Shown: positions 23,471-32,774 of the stretch, piece by piece | Layout: every line of letters starts with the position of its first letter | Numbering within the stretch: position 1 is the first letter of the stretch | From: Stomoxys calcitrans | Lineage: Eukaryota; Arthropoda; Insecta; Diptera; Muscidae | Assembly (NCBI RefSeq): GCF_963082655.1 | Contig: NC_081554.1 | Location: 57,043,869-57,107,868 of the forward strand | DNA length: 64,000 nucleotides | Reading direction: 5' to 3' | The notes under the pieces: model-generated | What the model saw: the letters and a program-made list of their open reading frames with translations, nothing else | Told to the model about the DNA's origin: nothing | The model's database searches: none | Program-made: the position numbers and the translations under genes

Positions 23471-24270
23471 GATTCACGTCACTGCACTGCCTGATGTTTT
23501 AATATTGGGATCTTTGCCTATCCTAGTTTTCCGAATCTCGAGAAAGTCGGTAATGGTCCCATCATCGGGTCCCAGTTCGTTAGGCTGTATTAAGTCTACA
23601 GTCCCTGCTCTGCCTGATGTTCAAATTCTAGGATCCTTGCCTATACAAGTCTTCAAAATCTTGAGTAAATGGGCTTCTTGGGAGTAGGTTTTGGTCTCAT
23701 CGTCGGCTCCCTTTGCGTTAGGCGGCATTGAGTTCTCTGTCACTGCACTGCGTGATGTTTTAACATTGGGATCTTTGCCTATCCCAGTCTTCCTAATCTC
23801 GAGAAAGTCGTTGATGGTTCCATCGTCGGGTCCCTGTTCGTCAGGTTGTATTGAGTCTACCGTCTCCGCACTGCATGATGTTCCAATATTTGGATCTTTA
23901 TCTATACTAGACTTCCAAATCTTGAGTAAATGGGTTTCATGGGAGTAGGTTTTGGACTCATCTTCGGCTCCCATCCCATTCGGCATTAAGTTCTCTGTCA
24001 CTGCACTGGCTGATGTTTCAGCATTAGGATCTTTATCCATCCTAATCTACCTCTTCTCGAGAAAGTCGTCGACGATTCCGTCGTGGAGTCCCTGTTCGTT
24101 AGGTTGTGTTGGATCTCTTGCCCCTACTTTGCCTGATATTTTAGTATTAGGATCTTTGCTTACTCTAGTCTTCTCAATATTGAGAGAGTCGGTGATTGTC
24201 TCGTAGTCGGCAGACTTTCTGTTAGGAGGTATTGAGTGTTCCGACAATGCACCACCTCAATATGAGAATA
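23471..24270 (-). repeat. In-frame tandem coding repeat in a LINE ORF1 region
   Basis: GGATC(T/C)TT landmarks (DKDPN or GKDPN on the minus strand) lie at 23508, 23631, 23769, 23892, 24027 and 24150. The steps are 123, 138, 123, 135 and 123 bp, all multiples of 3. This is an alternating pair of modules of 41 and 45/46 residues. The short one contains EQGPDDGTINDFLEI, the longer one ADDETKTYSQEAHLLKILK. Two open frames (24,247-24,047 and 24,040-23,621) cover it, with few stops. Confidence 0.8.
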
Positions 24271-24915
24271 TTTGCCTATCCTAATCTTCCCTATTTTGAA
24301 AAAGACAGTCATGGCCCCGTAGTACGCCATGCCTTTAGTCTAAACCAAACTGGTCACGGAGACTTAATCAATGTCCACCACAAGTAGAGTGCCTTTTACC
24401 TTCTCCTCCCTGTGGAAAACCTCCTATTTCTCCACAACCAAATCTTATCTTTTGCTTGTTTAAGACATCATGCGTTCCGTCGTGATTTCGCTGCCCATAT
24501 ACTTGATGAAGACGGCCATGGCCCCTCAATACGCCATGACTTTAGCCTAAGCCAAACTTGTCACGGAGATTTGATCACTGCCCACCACAAGGAGATCTCC
24601 TTCCTCCTTTTCATCCCTGGGGAAAACCTACCATTTCTCCACGACCAAAACTTGGTTTTCTTTGTTTAAGACTTCCACCATGCCTTCAATAGCCACATTC
24701 TTGATTAAGACCGCTGTGAGGTCTTCTTGATGAAGACCGTTGATGATGAAGGCCTTGTGAGCTTTGGGATGCTTTTCCACAAGGTCGAGCTTTGTGCCAC
24801 AGGGAGTGTGGATACTTCCAACGAGCATTTTGACGGTATCAATGCATTCCCTGGAATCAAAATTCAGCGGTAAGATGTCCCCTCTATACTCACAGCTCAT
24901 TATTCGTATGGATGG
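24271..24915 (-). pseudogene. LINE ORF1 fragment, second copy
   Basis: The minus frame 24,900-24,628 encodes MSCEYRGDILPLNFDSRECI, then DTVKMLVGSIHTPCGTKLDL and VLNKENQVLVVEKW. It repeats the ORF1 segment at 25,431-25,235 (GDIFTLSFGSAECIDTVKKL). The stretch 24,310-24,480 is a diverged duplicate of 24,515-24,670 (atggcccc...tacgccatg, caaactGGTCACGGAGA). Confidence 0.65.
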
Positions 24916-25200
24916 ACCCCCTTAAGAGTTCTTAAAAGCCTGCAGACCTCTTTGCCAATACAGCGAAATCCCCGGTCATCCAGGGCTTTTCTTGGGCGGA
25001 TTTCCTTTCTCGAAGAGAACAACTATCTACGAAAGACCCCACCAGTCGTAATCCTGTTGATATTGTCGTCAATGTCTTCTATGCTTGGACAATCTAAATT
25101 ATCTTGCCCAAGTCTTCTCCTCAGTAGTTTTCCGAATTCTGTCCAGTTGGGTTTCAACTTATTACGGAACCTTATCGGATTCGGAGCTGGCCGTGCGATT
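24916..25200 (-). pseudogene. LINE ORF2 linker segment inserted between ORF1 copies
   Basis: The minus strand reads RIARPAPNPIRFRNKLKPNW, then TEFGKLLRRRLGQDNLDCPS and a C-terminal CIGKEVCRLLRTL. It resembles the segment between endonuclease and RT of non-LTR elements. Its position between two copies of an ORF1 segment is out of normal order. Confidence 0.55.
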
Positions 25201-26370
25201 CTAAACCTTTGTGAGCTGTGGGAGGTCCATCTTTCTTACAAGGTCGAGCTTTGCGCCCCAGGGAGTGTGGATACTTCCAACGAGCTTTTTTACGGTATCA
25301 ATACATTCCGCTGACCCAAAACTCAGGGTAAAGATGTCCCCTCTATACTCGCAGCTCATCATTTGTATGAGTGGACCCTCTACAGAGTTCCACACATGTT
25401 CGAAAATTTGATCGTTAACAAGATCCTCCACTTGGGACCGATGATCTGTTGGAATCCTACCAAATGCCCTGTCGATATTGATGACTCCCTAAGTCAGCTC
25501 ATCTCTGTTTTGCTTCCTTGCCACTCTGGCGTAAAAGGGCTGCTCCTTACCATTGTCAGCGACCATCTTCCCCTTACGTGATGCCATAGTCCTCCATGAA
25601 GACTCAGGGGCTGTGCGTGCTTCCTTCGTTCCTATTCCAACTTTGTCTCCCTCCGCAGGACACTGCCTGGAGTCTCCATTGCGGGATGGCTGGCTTGGTT
25701 TTCCCAGAGTACTAGAAAGCTGGGAGCTCTTTTTCTTCAGCGTCTTGGCAATGTTATGCTCTTCGGTAGATCCGAGTCTCTTTCCAGCTTCCGTAGAAGT
25801 ACCTGAAATGTCAGTTCCATCCCTTCCAGCATCCTGCGCTTTCGTCCGATTGCGCTGCCGGTACACACTCCTCTGTCTCCTTCGTCGCGCCCGGATCGCT
25901 TTCCCGGTTTGCAAAGCAAAGCAAAGCAATCGCTCACTTCTACCGTCATCGCTCTGCCGTCATCTCTCAATTCGGCTGCGATGACTGTTTCATTGACACT
26001 GTCGCTGTCTGAATCTGAGTCGGAAAGACCACCTTTACTTAAGGGCTGGGGACAAACTGTGCATCCCTCTGGTTTATCTGTCTGTTCCTCATTAATGAGT
26101 CTGACGACTAGTTGTGCTCTTGAAGCATTACTATCGACTACAGGTGCCAAGGACCTACAGGAGGGGGGGACAACATGCTACGGTCTGACGCCACCACCGC
26201 AGCTGTTGGATTTTTGGTGTCCCTTTTGAGCCTACTCCTAACGGGCTTTAGAATTTTTTACAACAGGTACCTATTCCGAGATACGTTTTTTTTCGAGAAG
26301 CGAAACGAAAACACGTTCGCTCCACACAACGGTCACACAAACGTATAATTCGGCATTTATACTCCCTTTA
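25201..26370 (-). pseudogene. LINE ORF1 with 5' leader
   Basis: From the 5' side: a noncoding leader (26,370-26,160), then an acidic/serine N-terminus with SDSDSDSDSVNET (frame 26,150-25,737). A frameshift to 25,929-25,489 gives a basic, low-complexity segment ending KEQPFYARVARKQNRDEL. Next come EDLVNDQIFEHVWNSVEGPL and CEYRGDIFTLSF at 25,431-25,201. The layout suits a nucleic-acid-binding ORF1 of a non-LTR retrotransposon. No CCHC knuckle is visible. Followed downstream by scrambled ORF1/ORF2 pieces, the repeat array and RNase H. Confidence 0.65.
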
Positions 26371-26383
26371 AATAGGGCTTGGA

Positions 26384-26682
26384 AGTCACCGTAGCGCAGA
26401 GGTTAGCATGTCCCCCTATGACGCTAAACACCTGGGTTCGAATCAGAAAAAAATTTTCAGCGGCGGTTATCCCCTCCTAATGCTGGCGACATTTGTGGGG
26501 TACTATGCCATGTAAAAACTTCTCCTCAAAGAAGTGTCGCACTGCGGCACGCCGTTCGTACTGGGCTATAATAGGAGGCCCCTTATCATTGAGCTTAAAC
26601 TTGAATCGGACAGCACTTATTGATATGTGAGAAGTTTGTCCCTGTTCCCTAATGGAATTTCCCTGGGCAATTTTGCATTTTT
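26384..26682 (+). mobile_element. SINE-1
   Basis: agtcaccgtagcgcagaggt is followed by a B box shortened to GGTTCGAATC. Then come the body (cggttatcccctcctaatgc, ctgcggcacgccgttcg) and the 3' end gggcaattttgcattttt. No clear target duplication. Confidence 0.85.
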
Positions 26683-27883
26683 AGACTGGACTCCTGTTTC
26701 TCCTAGTCTTCCTCACTAAATAAAAACCTAAAACATTTTTTTTGTCATTACATTGTGGTAGTAATATTGCAATAACAAAATTTTCTTATATTTTGCCGCT
26801 TAAGGCCCAATTCTTTGCAGCCTCTTCAAATCATTCACAATAAAATACTCAAAAAAAACCACAAACACGCAGCCACGTGAACCCACTCAGACAGACAATA
26901 CGAACGCGGAAAACCCGACCACAATCCACACAATACGCGTAAGCTTACAAAACTTGGGCTTTCTTTTTGTCACTATTCTGCCATAGAGCATGATATCATG
27001 GTAGAGAGGGTGTAAGAGAGCGATTATACTAAGAAACCCCCTACTAGAGTTTTTTTTCCAATATAAACATGTGTGCTATGTTTTGTGAATGTTTTTGTTT
27101 TTTTTTTGTATCAGCAACAATAACAACATTGACAATCACACACCACCACAATGTCAAATAAAACATGTCTACACATAAATTATCAAAAGCTGTTCTCGAA
27201 CGAGTCTCCTCAACTCTACGCCTCAAAGAAAGTAGGAGCACACACACACACACACACTCATACTTTTAGTGGCTCTCATATATAATTCAATGCACTCACA
27301 ACAGAGAAAACCGAAAAAACCATTAAGGCTTTTAATAGGGTGCATCTGTTATAGAGTGATTGGGCAGGCATATCCAATATAAACAGAAAAAAATCGTAGG
27401 CAGGCATTTCAATGTGCAATGAAGGCATGAGGTAGCGGTAGTTTTAAAACAACAAACCCTGGCATAAGCAACAACCACTTTAAATTTTTCATACGTTTGT
27501 TTTAGGAAAATTCCGGCCAACATAGTCCCTCAAAGAAATAAAGAGGGAACTTCTTTTGTATTAACAAGTGCTGACCAGTTGAAGTTTTGGCTAAATGTCT
27601 TTTTTCTATAGTAGACGAGTACGAATGACGTATAATCCCGTACCACAGGTATAGATGAACATAGACCAAAGTTCTATAACATGGATTCCGTGCGGAGGTG
27701 GATTTCAGACATTAGATGAGTTATCATCCCACCTTGGTGGGGTTATAAACCGGTCCATACCACTATGGATTACAGCAAAGCTAACAATAGGCTTCTTGTG
27801 CGCCCTAAATACTGAATAGTAACCCCGAAGAGGTATATGTCAGGAATTTCTTGCTGCTCGCATTCGAAGCACCATAACCATAC
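26683..27883. other. Nos: Nos intron sequence, largely single-copy
   Basis: Only an AC microsatellite (about 27,238-27,258) and T-rich runs are visible. No repeat shared with other parts of the window. Confidence 0.45.
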
Positions 27884-28052
27884 AGGGCGCCTCGGTAGTC
27901 GAGTTGATAGCGTGCTTGGATTACCAGTGCAGGGGTCGTGTGATCGATTCCCGCCAGAAGCCTTGGTCTGTCGCTACTGTGGTATCACAATGGACTTAAA
28001 ATTGTCTAAGTGAGTCTGTAAAGGACTGCCACTCTTACCTAACCTAACCTAA
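27884..28052 (+). mobile_element. SINE-2, tRNA-derived, with LINE-type 3' tail
   Basis: The head gcctcggtagtcgagttgat suggests an A box and gtgatcgattcccgccag a B box, about 45 bp apart. The 3' half (ggtatcacaatggacttaaa, gtctaagtgagtct, ttacctaacctaacctaa) matches the 3' end of LINE-B at 44,140-44,215. Confidence 0.8.
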
Positions 28053-28059
28053 TCATAAC

Positions 28060-28236
28060 CACTCCAGTACCGGTGACTTTAAATCGCGAATGCTGGGCAT
28101 TGCCATAGAGAATGTTTCCACTTCGCATGATCTTCCCCCGACGCCAAACACATTCTATCGCTTGCCGCATCTGTTCTGTATAAATGGACGCGAAGACCTA
28201 TGTATTTCATACTGATAGCGAAAGCCATACACGGAT
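28060..28236 (-). pseudogene. RNase H LINE C-terminal fragment
   Basis: The minus strand encodes FAISMKYIGLRVHLYRTDAA, then SDRMCLASGED and SLWQCPAFA. It corresponds to the C-terminal HIGLRAH..IGAASD...GEDDE...CPA segment. Truncated on both sides. Confidence 0.65.
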
Positions 28237-28239
28237 AGG

Positions 28240-28475
28240 CCAATTGCATAACAGCCGGTTGTACGTACCGGAATGACCCGATGGAGTCCTTCATCGGCAA
28301 GAGCTGCACGTGTTCGTCTATTTTTTCGTCTTGCGAGAGGCACATCCCAAAGTGTCTTCTGCGGACGCCTCTGTTCCGTGCCGGGATTGAAAAGAACCTC
28401 GGACCCTGGTTCTGTTCGGTTTGCCAGAACCGCCTTCATCATAGCCCAGAGTCGTCACTACGAGAGTACAGTACC
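28240..28475 (+). pseudogene. Jockey-like LINE 5' fragment with GIEKNLGP and finger remnant
   Basis: The plus strand encodes DPMESFIGKSC, RHIPKCLLRTPLFRAGIEKN and LGPWFCSVCQNRLHH. It matches the start of the jockey-like element at 60,040-60,261 (GIEKNPGPWCCSVCQKRLHH). One Pro of the NPGP motif is Leu here and the second finger pair is lost. Confidence 0.7.
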
Positions 28476-28483
28476 GCAACGCA

Positions 28484-28550
28484 GTGGTTAGTATATCCGC
28501 CCACAACGGGTTGGAATCCTGGTGAAAACTTCAGAAAAACTTTTTCAATT
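28484..28550 (+). mobile_element. SINE-1 head fragment
   Basis: gtaccgcaacgcagtggtta, then gggttggaatcctgg (decayed B box) and cttcagaaaaa. It stops after the tRNA-like head. Confidence 0.5.
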
Positions 28551-28629
28551 TCAAACTCGTATATCCCCCAAACCAGCGGAGATATTGAGCACTTCAAGAA
28601 GACTTTTCTGTGGGGTTTCTTGAGCATTA

Positions 28630-28822
28630 TCCAGCAAATATTGTGAAAATCGGACCACAAATGAAGATTTGGCAGTCGGAACTTTTTCGAAATAACGGGT
28701 CCTACCAAAAGGTGTCCAGGGCCTTCAAATTTTGCACACGATCTCGCTAATAACTCAGCTCTAACCATTCAAAATTTAAATTTCTCTACCCGTTCTCACA
28801 CGGCATATTTTTTACTGGTTTT
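28630..28822 (-). repeat. CACAGTGGG foldback module fragment
   Basis: cggaccacaaatgaagattt, ttcaaattttgcacacgatc and acccgttctcacacggcata match the loop and right arm of the palindrome at 21,880-22,130. Confidence 0.55.
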
Positions 28823-28825
28823 TTT

Positions 28826-29810
28826 TACCCACCACCAAAGGATGGGGGTATATTCATTTTGTCATTCCTTTTGCAACACATCGAAATATCCATTTCCGAC
28901 CCTATAAACAACATATTGCCCAAAAAGTAATTGCGGATTTTTCATATAGTCGGCGTTGACAAATTTGTTCACAGCTTGTGACTCTGTAATTGCATTCTTT
29001 CTTCTGTCAGTTATCAGCTGTTACTTTTAGCTTGCTTCAGAAAAAAAGTGTAAAAAAGTATATTTGATTAAAGTTTATTCTAAGTTTTATTAAAAATGCA
29101 TTTACTTTCTTTTAAAAAATCCGCAATTACTTTTTGGGCAACCTAATATATTCTTGTTCGTCGTAAAAATCTAAGACGATCTAGCCATGTCCGTCCGTCT
29201 GTCTGTTGAAATCACGCTACAGTCTAAATAGAGATATTGAGCTGAAACTTTGCACTGATTTTTTTTGTCCATAAGCAGGTTAGTTTGAAGATGGGTCATA
29301 TTGGACTATATCTTGATATAGCCCCCATATAGACCGGTCCGCCGAATTAAGGTCTTAGGCCCATAAAAGCCACATTTATTATCCGATTTTGCTGAAATTT
29401 GGGACAGTGAGTTCTGTTAGGCCCTTCGATATCCTTCTTCAATTTGGTCCAGATCGGTTCAGATTTGAATATAGCTGCCATATAGAACGATGCGCCGATT
29501 TAGGCTATTGGGCCCATAAAAGCCATCTTTGTTATCCGATTTTGCTGAAATTTGGTACAGTGGGTTGCGTTAGGCCAGTCGGCATCCTTCTTCTATTTGG
29601 CTCAGATCGGTCCAGATTTAGATATAGCTGCCATATGGACCGATTTCTCGAATTAAGGTTTTGGGCCCATTTATTGTCCGATGTTGCCGAAATTCCGAAC
29701 AATGAGTTGTGCTAGGCTCTTCGACATTCCTCTTCAATATTAACCAGATCGGTTCAAATTTGGATATAGCTGCCATATATACCGATCTCTCGATTCAAAG
29801 TTTTGGCATG
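28826..29810 (-). mobile_element. CR153 composite element with MITE and SINE insertions
   Basis: The tail hairpin at 28,827 is followed by a TA tract occupied by MITE copy 2, then core, gtccgtccgtctgtctgttg at 29,190, and three or four reverse units (29,320-29,800). It is cut at 29,811 by a SINE-1 and has no head beyond. Confidence 0.75.
28916..29146 (+). mobile_element. Mariner-type MITE, copy 2
   Basis: 231 bp flanked by TA. The left terminus is shortened to TTGCCCAAAAAGTAATTGCG. The interior is almost identical to copy 1. Confidence 0.85.
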
Positions 29811-30112
29811 GAGGCCATCGTAGCACAGAGGCTAGCATGCCCGCCTATGATGCAGAACGCCTGGGTTCGAAACCTGGGGAGAACATCAGAATGACAATTT
29901 TTCAGCGATGCTTATCCCCTTCTAATGCTGGCGACATTTGTGGGGTAATAGGCCATGCTCAAGCTTCTTCCCAAAGAGGTTTCGCATTGCTGAACGCCGT
30001 TCGGACTCGGCTAAAAAAGATGCCCCCCTTATCATTGAACTTAAACCTGAATCGGCCAGCACTCATTGATATGTGAGAAGTTTCCTTAGTGGAATGTTTA
30101 TGGGCAAAACAT
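29811..30112 (+). mobile_element. SINE-1
   Basis: gaggccatcgtagcacagag, B box GGTTCGAAACCTGG at about 29,871, the SINE-1 body, and 3' end gtttatgggcaaaacatg. Inserted in a CR153 array. Confidence 0.85.
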
Positions 30113-30329
30113 GTCTCCACCAGCGAAATCGGTGGAGACTTCTCTGCACGAGGCTGGGCATAAAGTAGCAGAATCCTTCGATGCCAAGACGTAGACATTG
30201 GCATTATGCAATGACATCGTGGGGTATTTTAAAAACGTGAGGATCGGCACACCGGATCCTTCGAGACTGCATAAAACGTAAGAATTTGGTAAGCAGCCCG
30301 GAATTCCTGACTTAACATTTTGTTTTTCG

Positions 30330-30880
30330 TGTTAACTTTTTATGCCCAACACCATAAGATGGGGGTATACTAACATAGTCGCTCCCCCATAATAAATATA
30401 TTTATTCTGAATCTTCTTGACATTTTAAGTCGATCTAGCCAAGTCCGTCCTTCCATCAGTCAAAATCATGGTAGCGGTCGAACGAAAAAAGATATCCACT
30501 TGAGATTTTGCACCAAGACGTCTTATTGATGTAGTTCGTTGGGGATTGGAAATGGGTCACATCGATTCAGATTTAGATATAGTTTCCATATAAACCGATC
30601 TCCTCACTTGACTTCTTGAGCTCCTGGACGCTGCAATTTTTGCCCGATGTGGCTGAAATTTTACTGGGTGTTTTTATAACCTCCACCATAGGATGGGGGT
30701 GTAATAATTTCGTCATTCCATTTGTAACTCCTCGAAATTTCCGTCTAAGACCTCATAAAGTATATATATATTCTTAATCGTCATGACATTCTAAGTCGAT
30801 CTAGCCATGTCCGTCCGTCCGTCTGTCTGTCGAAGGCACGCTAACCTTCGAAGAAGTAAAGCTAGCCGCTTGAAATTTTT
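30330..30880 (-). mobile_element. Two mini-me-like CR153 tails in tandem
   Basis: The first copy, at 30,335-30,670, has a TA-poor core and agtccgtccttccatcagtc. The second, at 30,672-30,880, has hairpin tataacctccaccataggat, tatatatattcttaatcgtc and gtccgtccgtccgtctgtct. Both lack arrays and heads. Confidence 0.65.
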
Positions 30881-31494
30881 TGGTAGTAAGGCCAGAAGTT
30901 TGCCAATGATCACGAAATCATCAAAGATCAAAATAAAATAGCGCCTATAGCCAAATTTTATTAAAATTTCATTTCTATAGAAAATTTTAACAAAATTTTA
31001 TTTTTTCAAAAAAAAAAAAAAAAATCTTCAAAATTTATGTCCTTAGAAATTATTGGCAACTTCTATTGGCTTTCTTCACCATCATTCCTTTCTTAAGCCT
31101 CTATACCAACTAAAACTCCTCACCTAGACAAACTCAACAAAGTATCATTAACCAAACACATGAGGTCGAAATATTGATGATGCCGTAAAACGACGTCCAT
31201 ATGTCCCTTAGCAGCTATTGAAAGGCAACAAGGAATGGAAAGGATGGGAATGGGAGTGGGAGTGGGAAGAAAAAAGAAAATTTTATCTCATTTCTTTTGT
31301 TTCACTTTCTTTTGCGTCAGACACCATCTGTTGGACAAATGTGAGGCGCATCCAAAAAAAAAAACCCAAAAAGGCAAAGGCAACTCAACCATAGGACATA
31401 GGGAGGTGAGTAAGAGGAAACTTTTTTTGTTTCATTGATGCTGAACAAGCAACCAAAAAAGTATGATTGTATAGCCAAATATGGAATGACTTAC
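30881..31494. other. Nos: Nos intron sequence before exon e
   Basis: Includes a short attttaacaaaattttattt repeat and an A-run near 31,008-31,024. The rest is single-copy-looking up to the donor of exon e. Confidence 0.45.
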
Positions 31495-31676
31495 CGCAAT
31501 TTCGATTCATTTTCAAAATGTTTCATAAAACTCTCACTGGCCGTATGGTGGTCCACAATGGTCACGTTGCGACTCTGGAAGGAGTGCAACACCGCAATAT
31601 TGACTTCCACCAAAGCCTTGTCCTTCCACAATGAGGTGGGTGTGCGGGTGTCCAAGTTCATTTTCAAAGCCACCGT
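31495..31676 (-). CDS. Nos: Nos exon e (oxygenase domain, dimer-side segment)
   Basis: This 182-nt exon has acceptor tttgcttgcag and donor CG|gtaagt, splitting an Arg codon. Its 60 codons read [20 protein letters not shown], then [20 protein letters not shown] and [20 protein letters not shown]. The LWKDKA.VE.N.AVLHS and TIVDHH.A..SFMKH.ENE strings are diagnostic of NOS oxygenase domains. The next exon is 23.9 kb away. A pseudoexon mistake is unlikely because both borders and the phase agree with the neighbours. Confidence 0.97.
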
Positions 31677-31982
31677 CTGCAAGCAAAAACCAAAAACACA
31701 CAACAAAACATAGTAAAGAGTAAGTCCAAAACACTATGGCAAACAATTCATCATGGCCAGGCATGAGTCCCAATAGAGAGTTTGAAATATGGAGCCAATT
31801 GCCAAAAGTGAATGTTAAACAACAACTCCCCAAAGCCAAAAAAGGGAAACAGGTCGCAATAAAGCGCTTAACAATAATCATCATTTTCAGATCAATGCAG
31901 TAGGCAGGAAACCTCAAAAACCATGTTTTTCGCCAGGCCATTGGCTTCCTCTCTCTCTCCACTCTACTCTACGTCCACTTAC
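31677..31982 (-). other. Nos: Short Nos intron d-e
   Basis: A 306-bp intron with donor gtaagt at the 31982 end and acceptor ttgcttgcag at the 31677 end. It contains no repeat found elsewhere in the window, unlike every other intron here. Confidence 0.9.
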
Positions 31983-32157
31983 CTCTAAAATATTTCGCCG
32001 ATTTATATCGCACAAATTGCGACAGCCAATCTCGGTGGACATGTACCAGCCACTAAACGCTGTGGCAGTGAATTGAATGCCACCCACATCGAACAGCATT
32101 CCGGACACCGCAGGCAGTGCATACCAACGCAAACCCATTTCACCAAACCACTCGAAT
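31983..32157 (-). CDS. Nos: Nos exon d (arginine-binding segment)
   Basis: This 175-nt exon has acceptor tttctctttgcag and donor gtaagtgg. The first base completes Lys, and 58 codons follow in phase 0. The peptide reads [40 protein letters not shown] and [18 protein letters not shown]. The Glu of STEIG corresponds to the residue that grips the guanidinium of L-arginine in mammalian NOS (Glu371 of iNOS, from family knowledge). The Arg of CRNLCD corresponds to a pterin-contacting Arg. Both are present. The next intron is only 306 bp (31677-31982), the sole short intron here, so exons d and e form a compact pair. Confidence 0.97.
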
Positions 32158-32774
32158 CTGCAAAGAGAAAGAAAATTCCCAAACACAATGAGAGGACTGA
32201 GCAAAACTTCATTTGGCCAAATATTTTAAAATTCAATTTTATGGTCATTGCATATTGGAATTCAATTTCGCGCACTAAAAAATTTAAAACATTTTGGCTT
32301 TGTTTCCGTTTCCCTTTTGCCTTAGATTCTCCGAAAGCCAATGAGTTAACCTTTCTCAAATAAAACAAAAGATTTAAATTTCTATGGAAAATTTTTCTTA
32401 GTGCTTCAATGAATTAAATCGATTTGATTTTATGTGAAAAAAGAAAAACAAATCGGAATTATATCATTACACGTTTGATTAGGGATGACATTTTGGAAGC
32501 CATCAATCTTTATTTGTTACAAACGAGAACATATGCCCAGAGATGGCAAAAACAAAAAAGACAAGAACAAGGAAAATCTGTCAAGGAAAATTGAAATGTA
32601 CAACAAACCTCTTAAAATGAAGCAGAATTAAAGAGGGAGAGAGAGAGAAAAGCAAAAGGGCAAGTACTAAAGATATCTAAAAAAAAAAACAATTTTTTAC
32701 CAAAAAAATTTCTAAAAAACTAAAATTTAAAAAAAAAACTGTAGAATTAAAATTGTGGCGAAAATTTTTTAAAA
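32158..32774. other. Nos: Nos intron sequence upstream of exon d
   Basis: The acceptor tract tttctttctctttgcag lies at its low-coordinate end. It also holds a GA run near 32,633-32,649 and A-rich runs near 32,680-32,745. Confidence 0.5.

Noticed and set aside
23238..24206. Plus-strand Ser/Leu-rich ORFs
   Set aside because: Antisense shadows of the minus-strand ORF1 repeat, whose period keeps all frames open.
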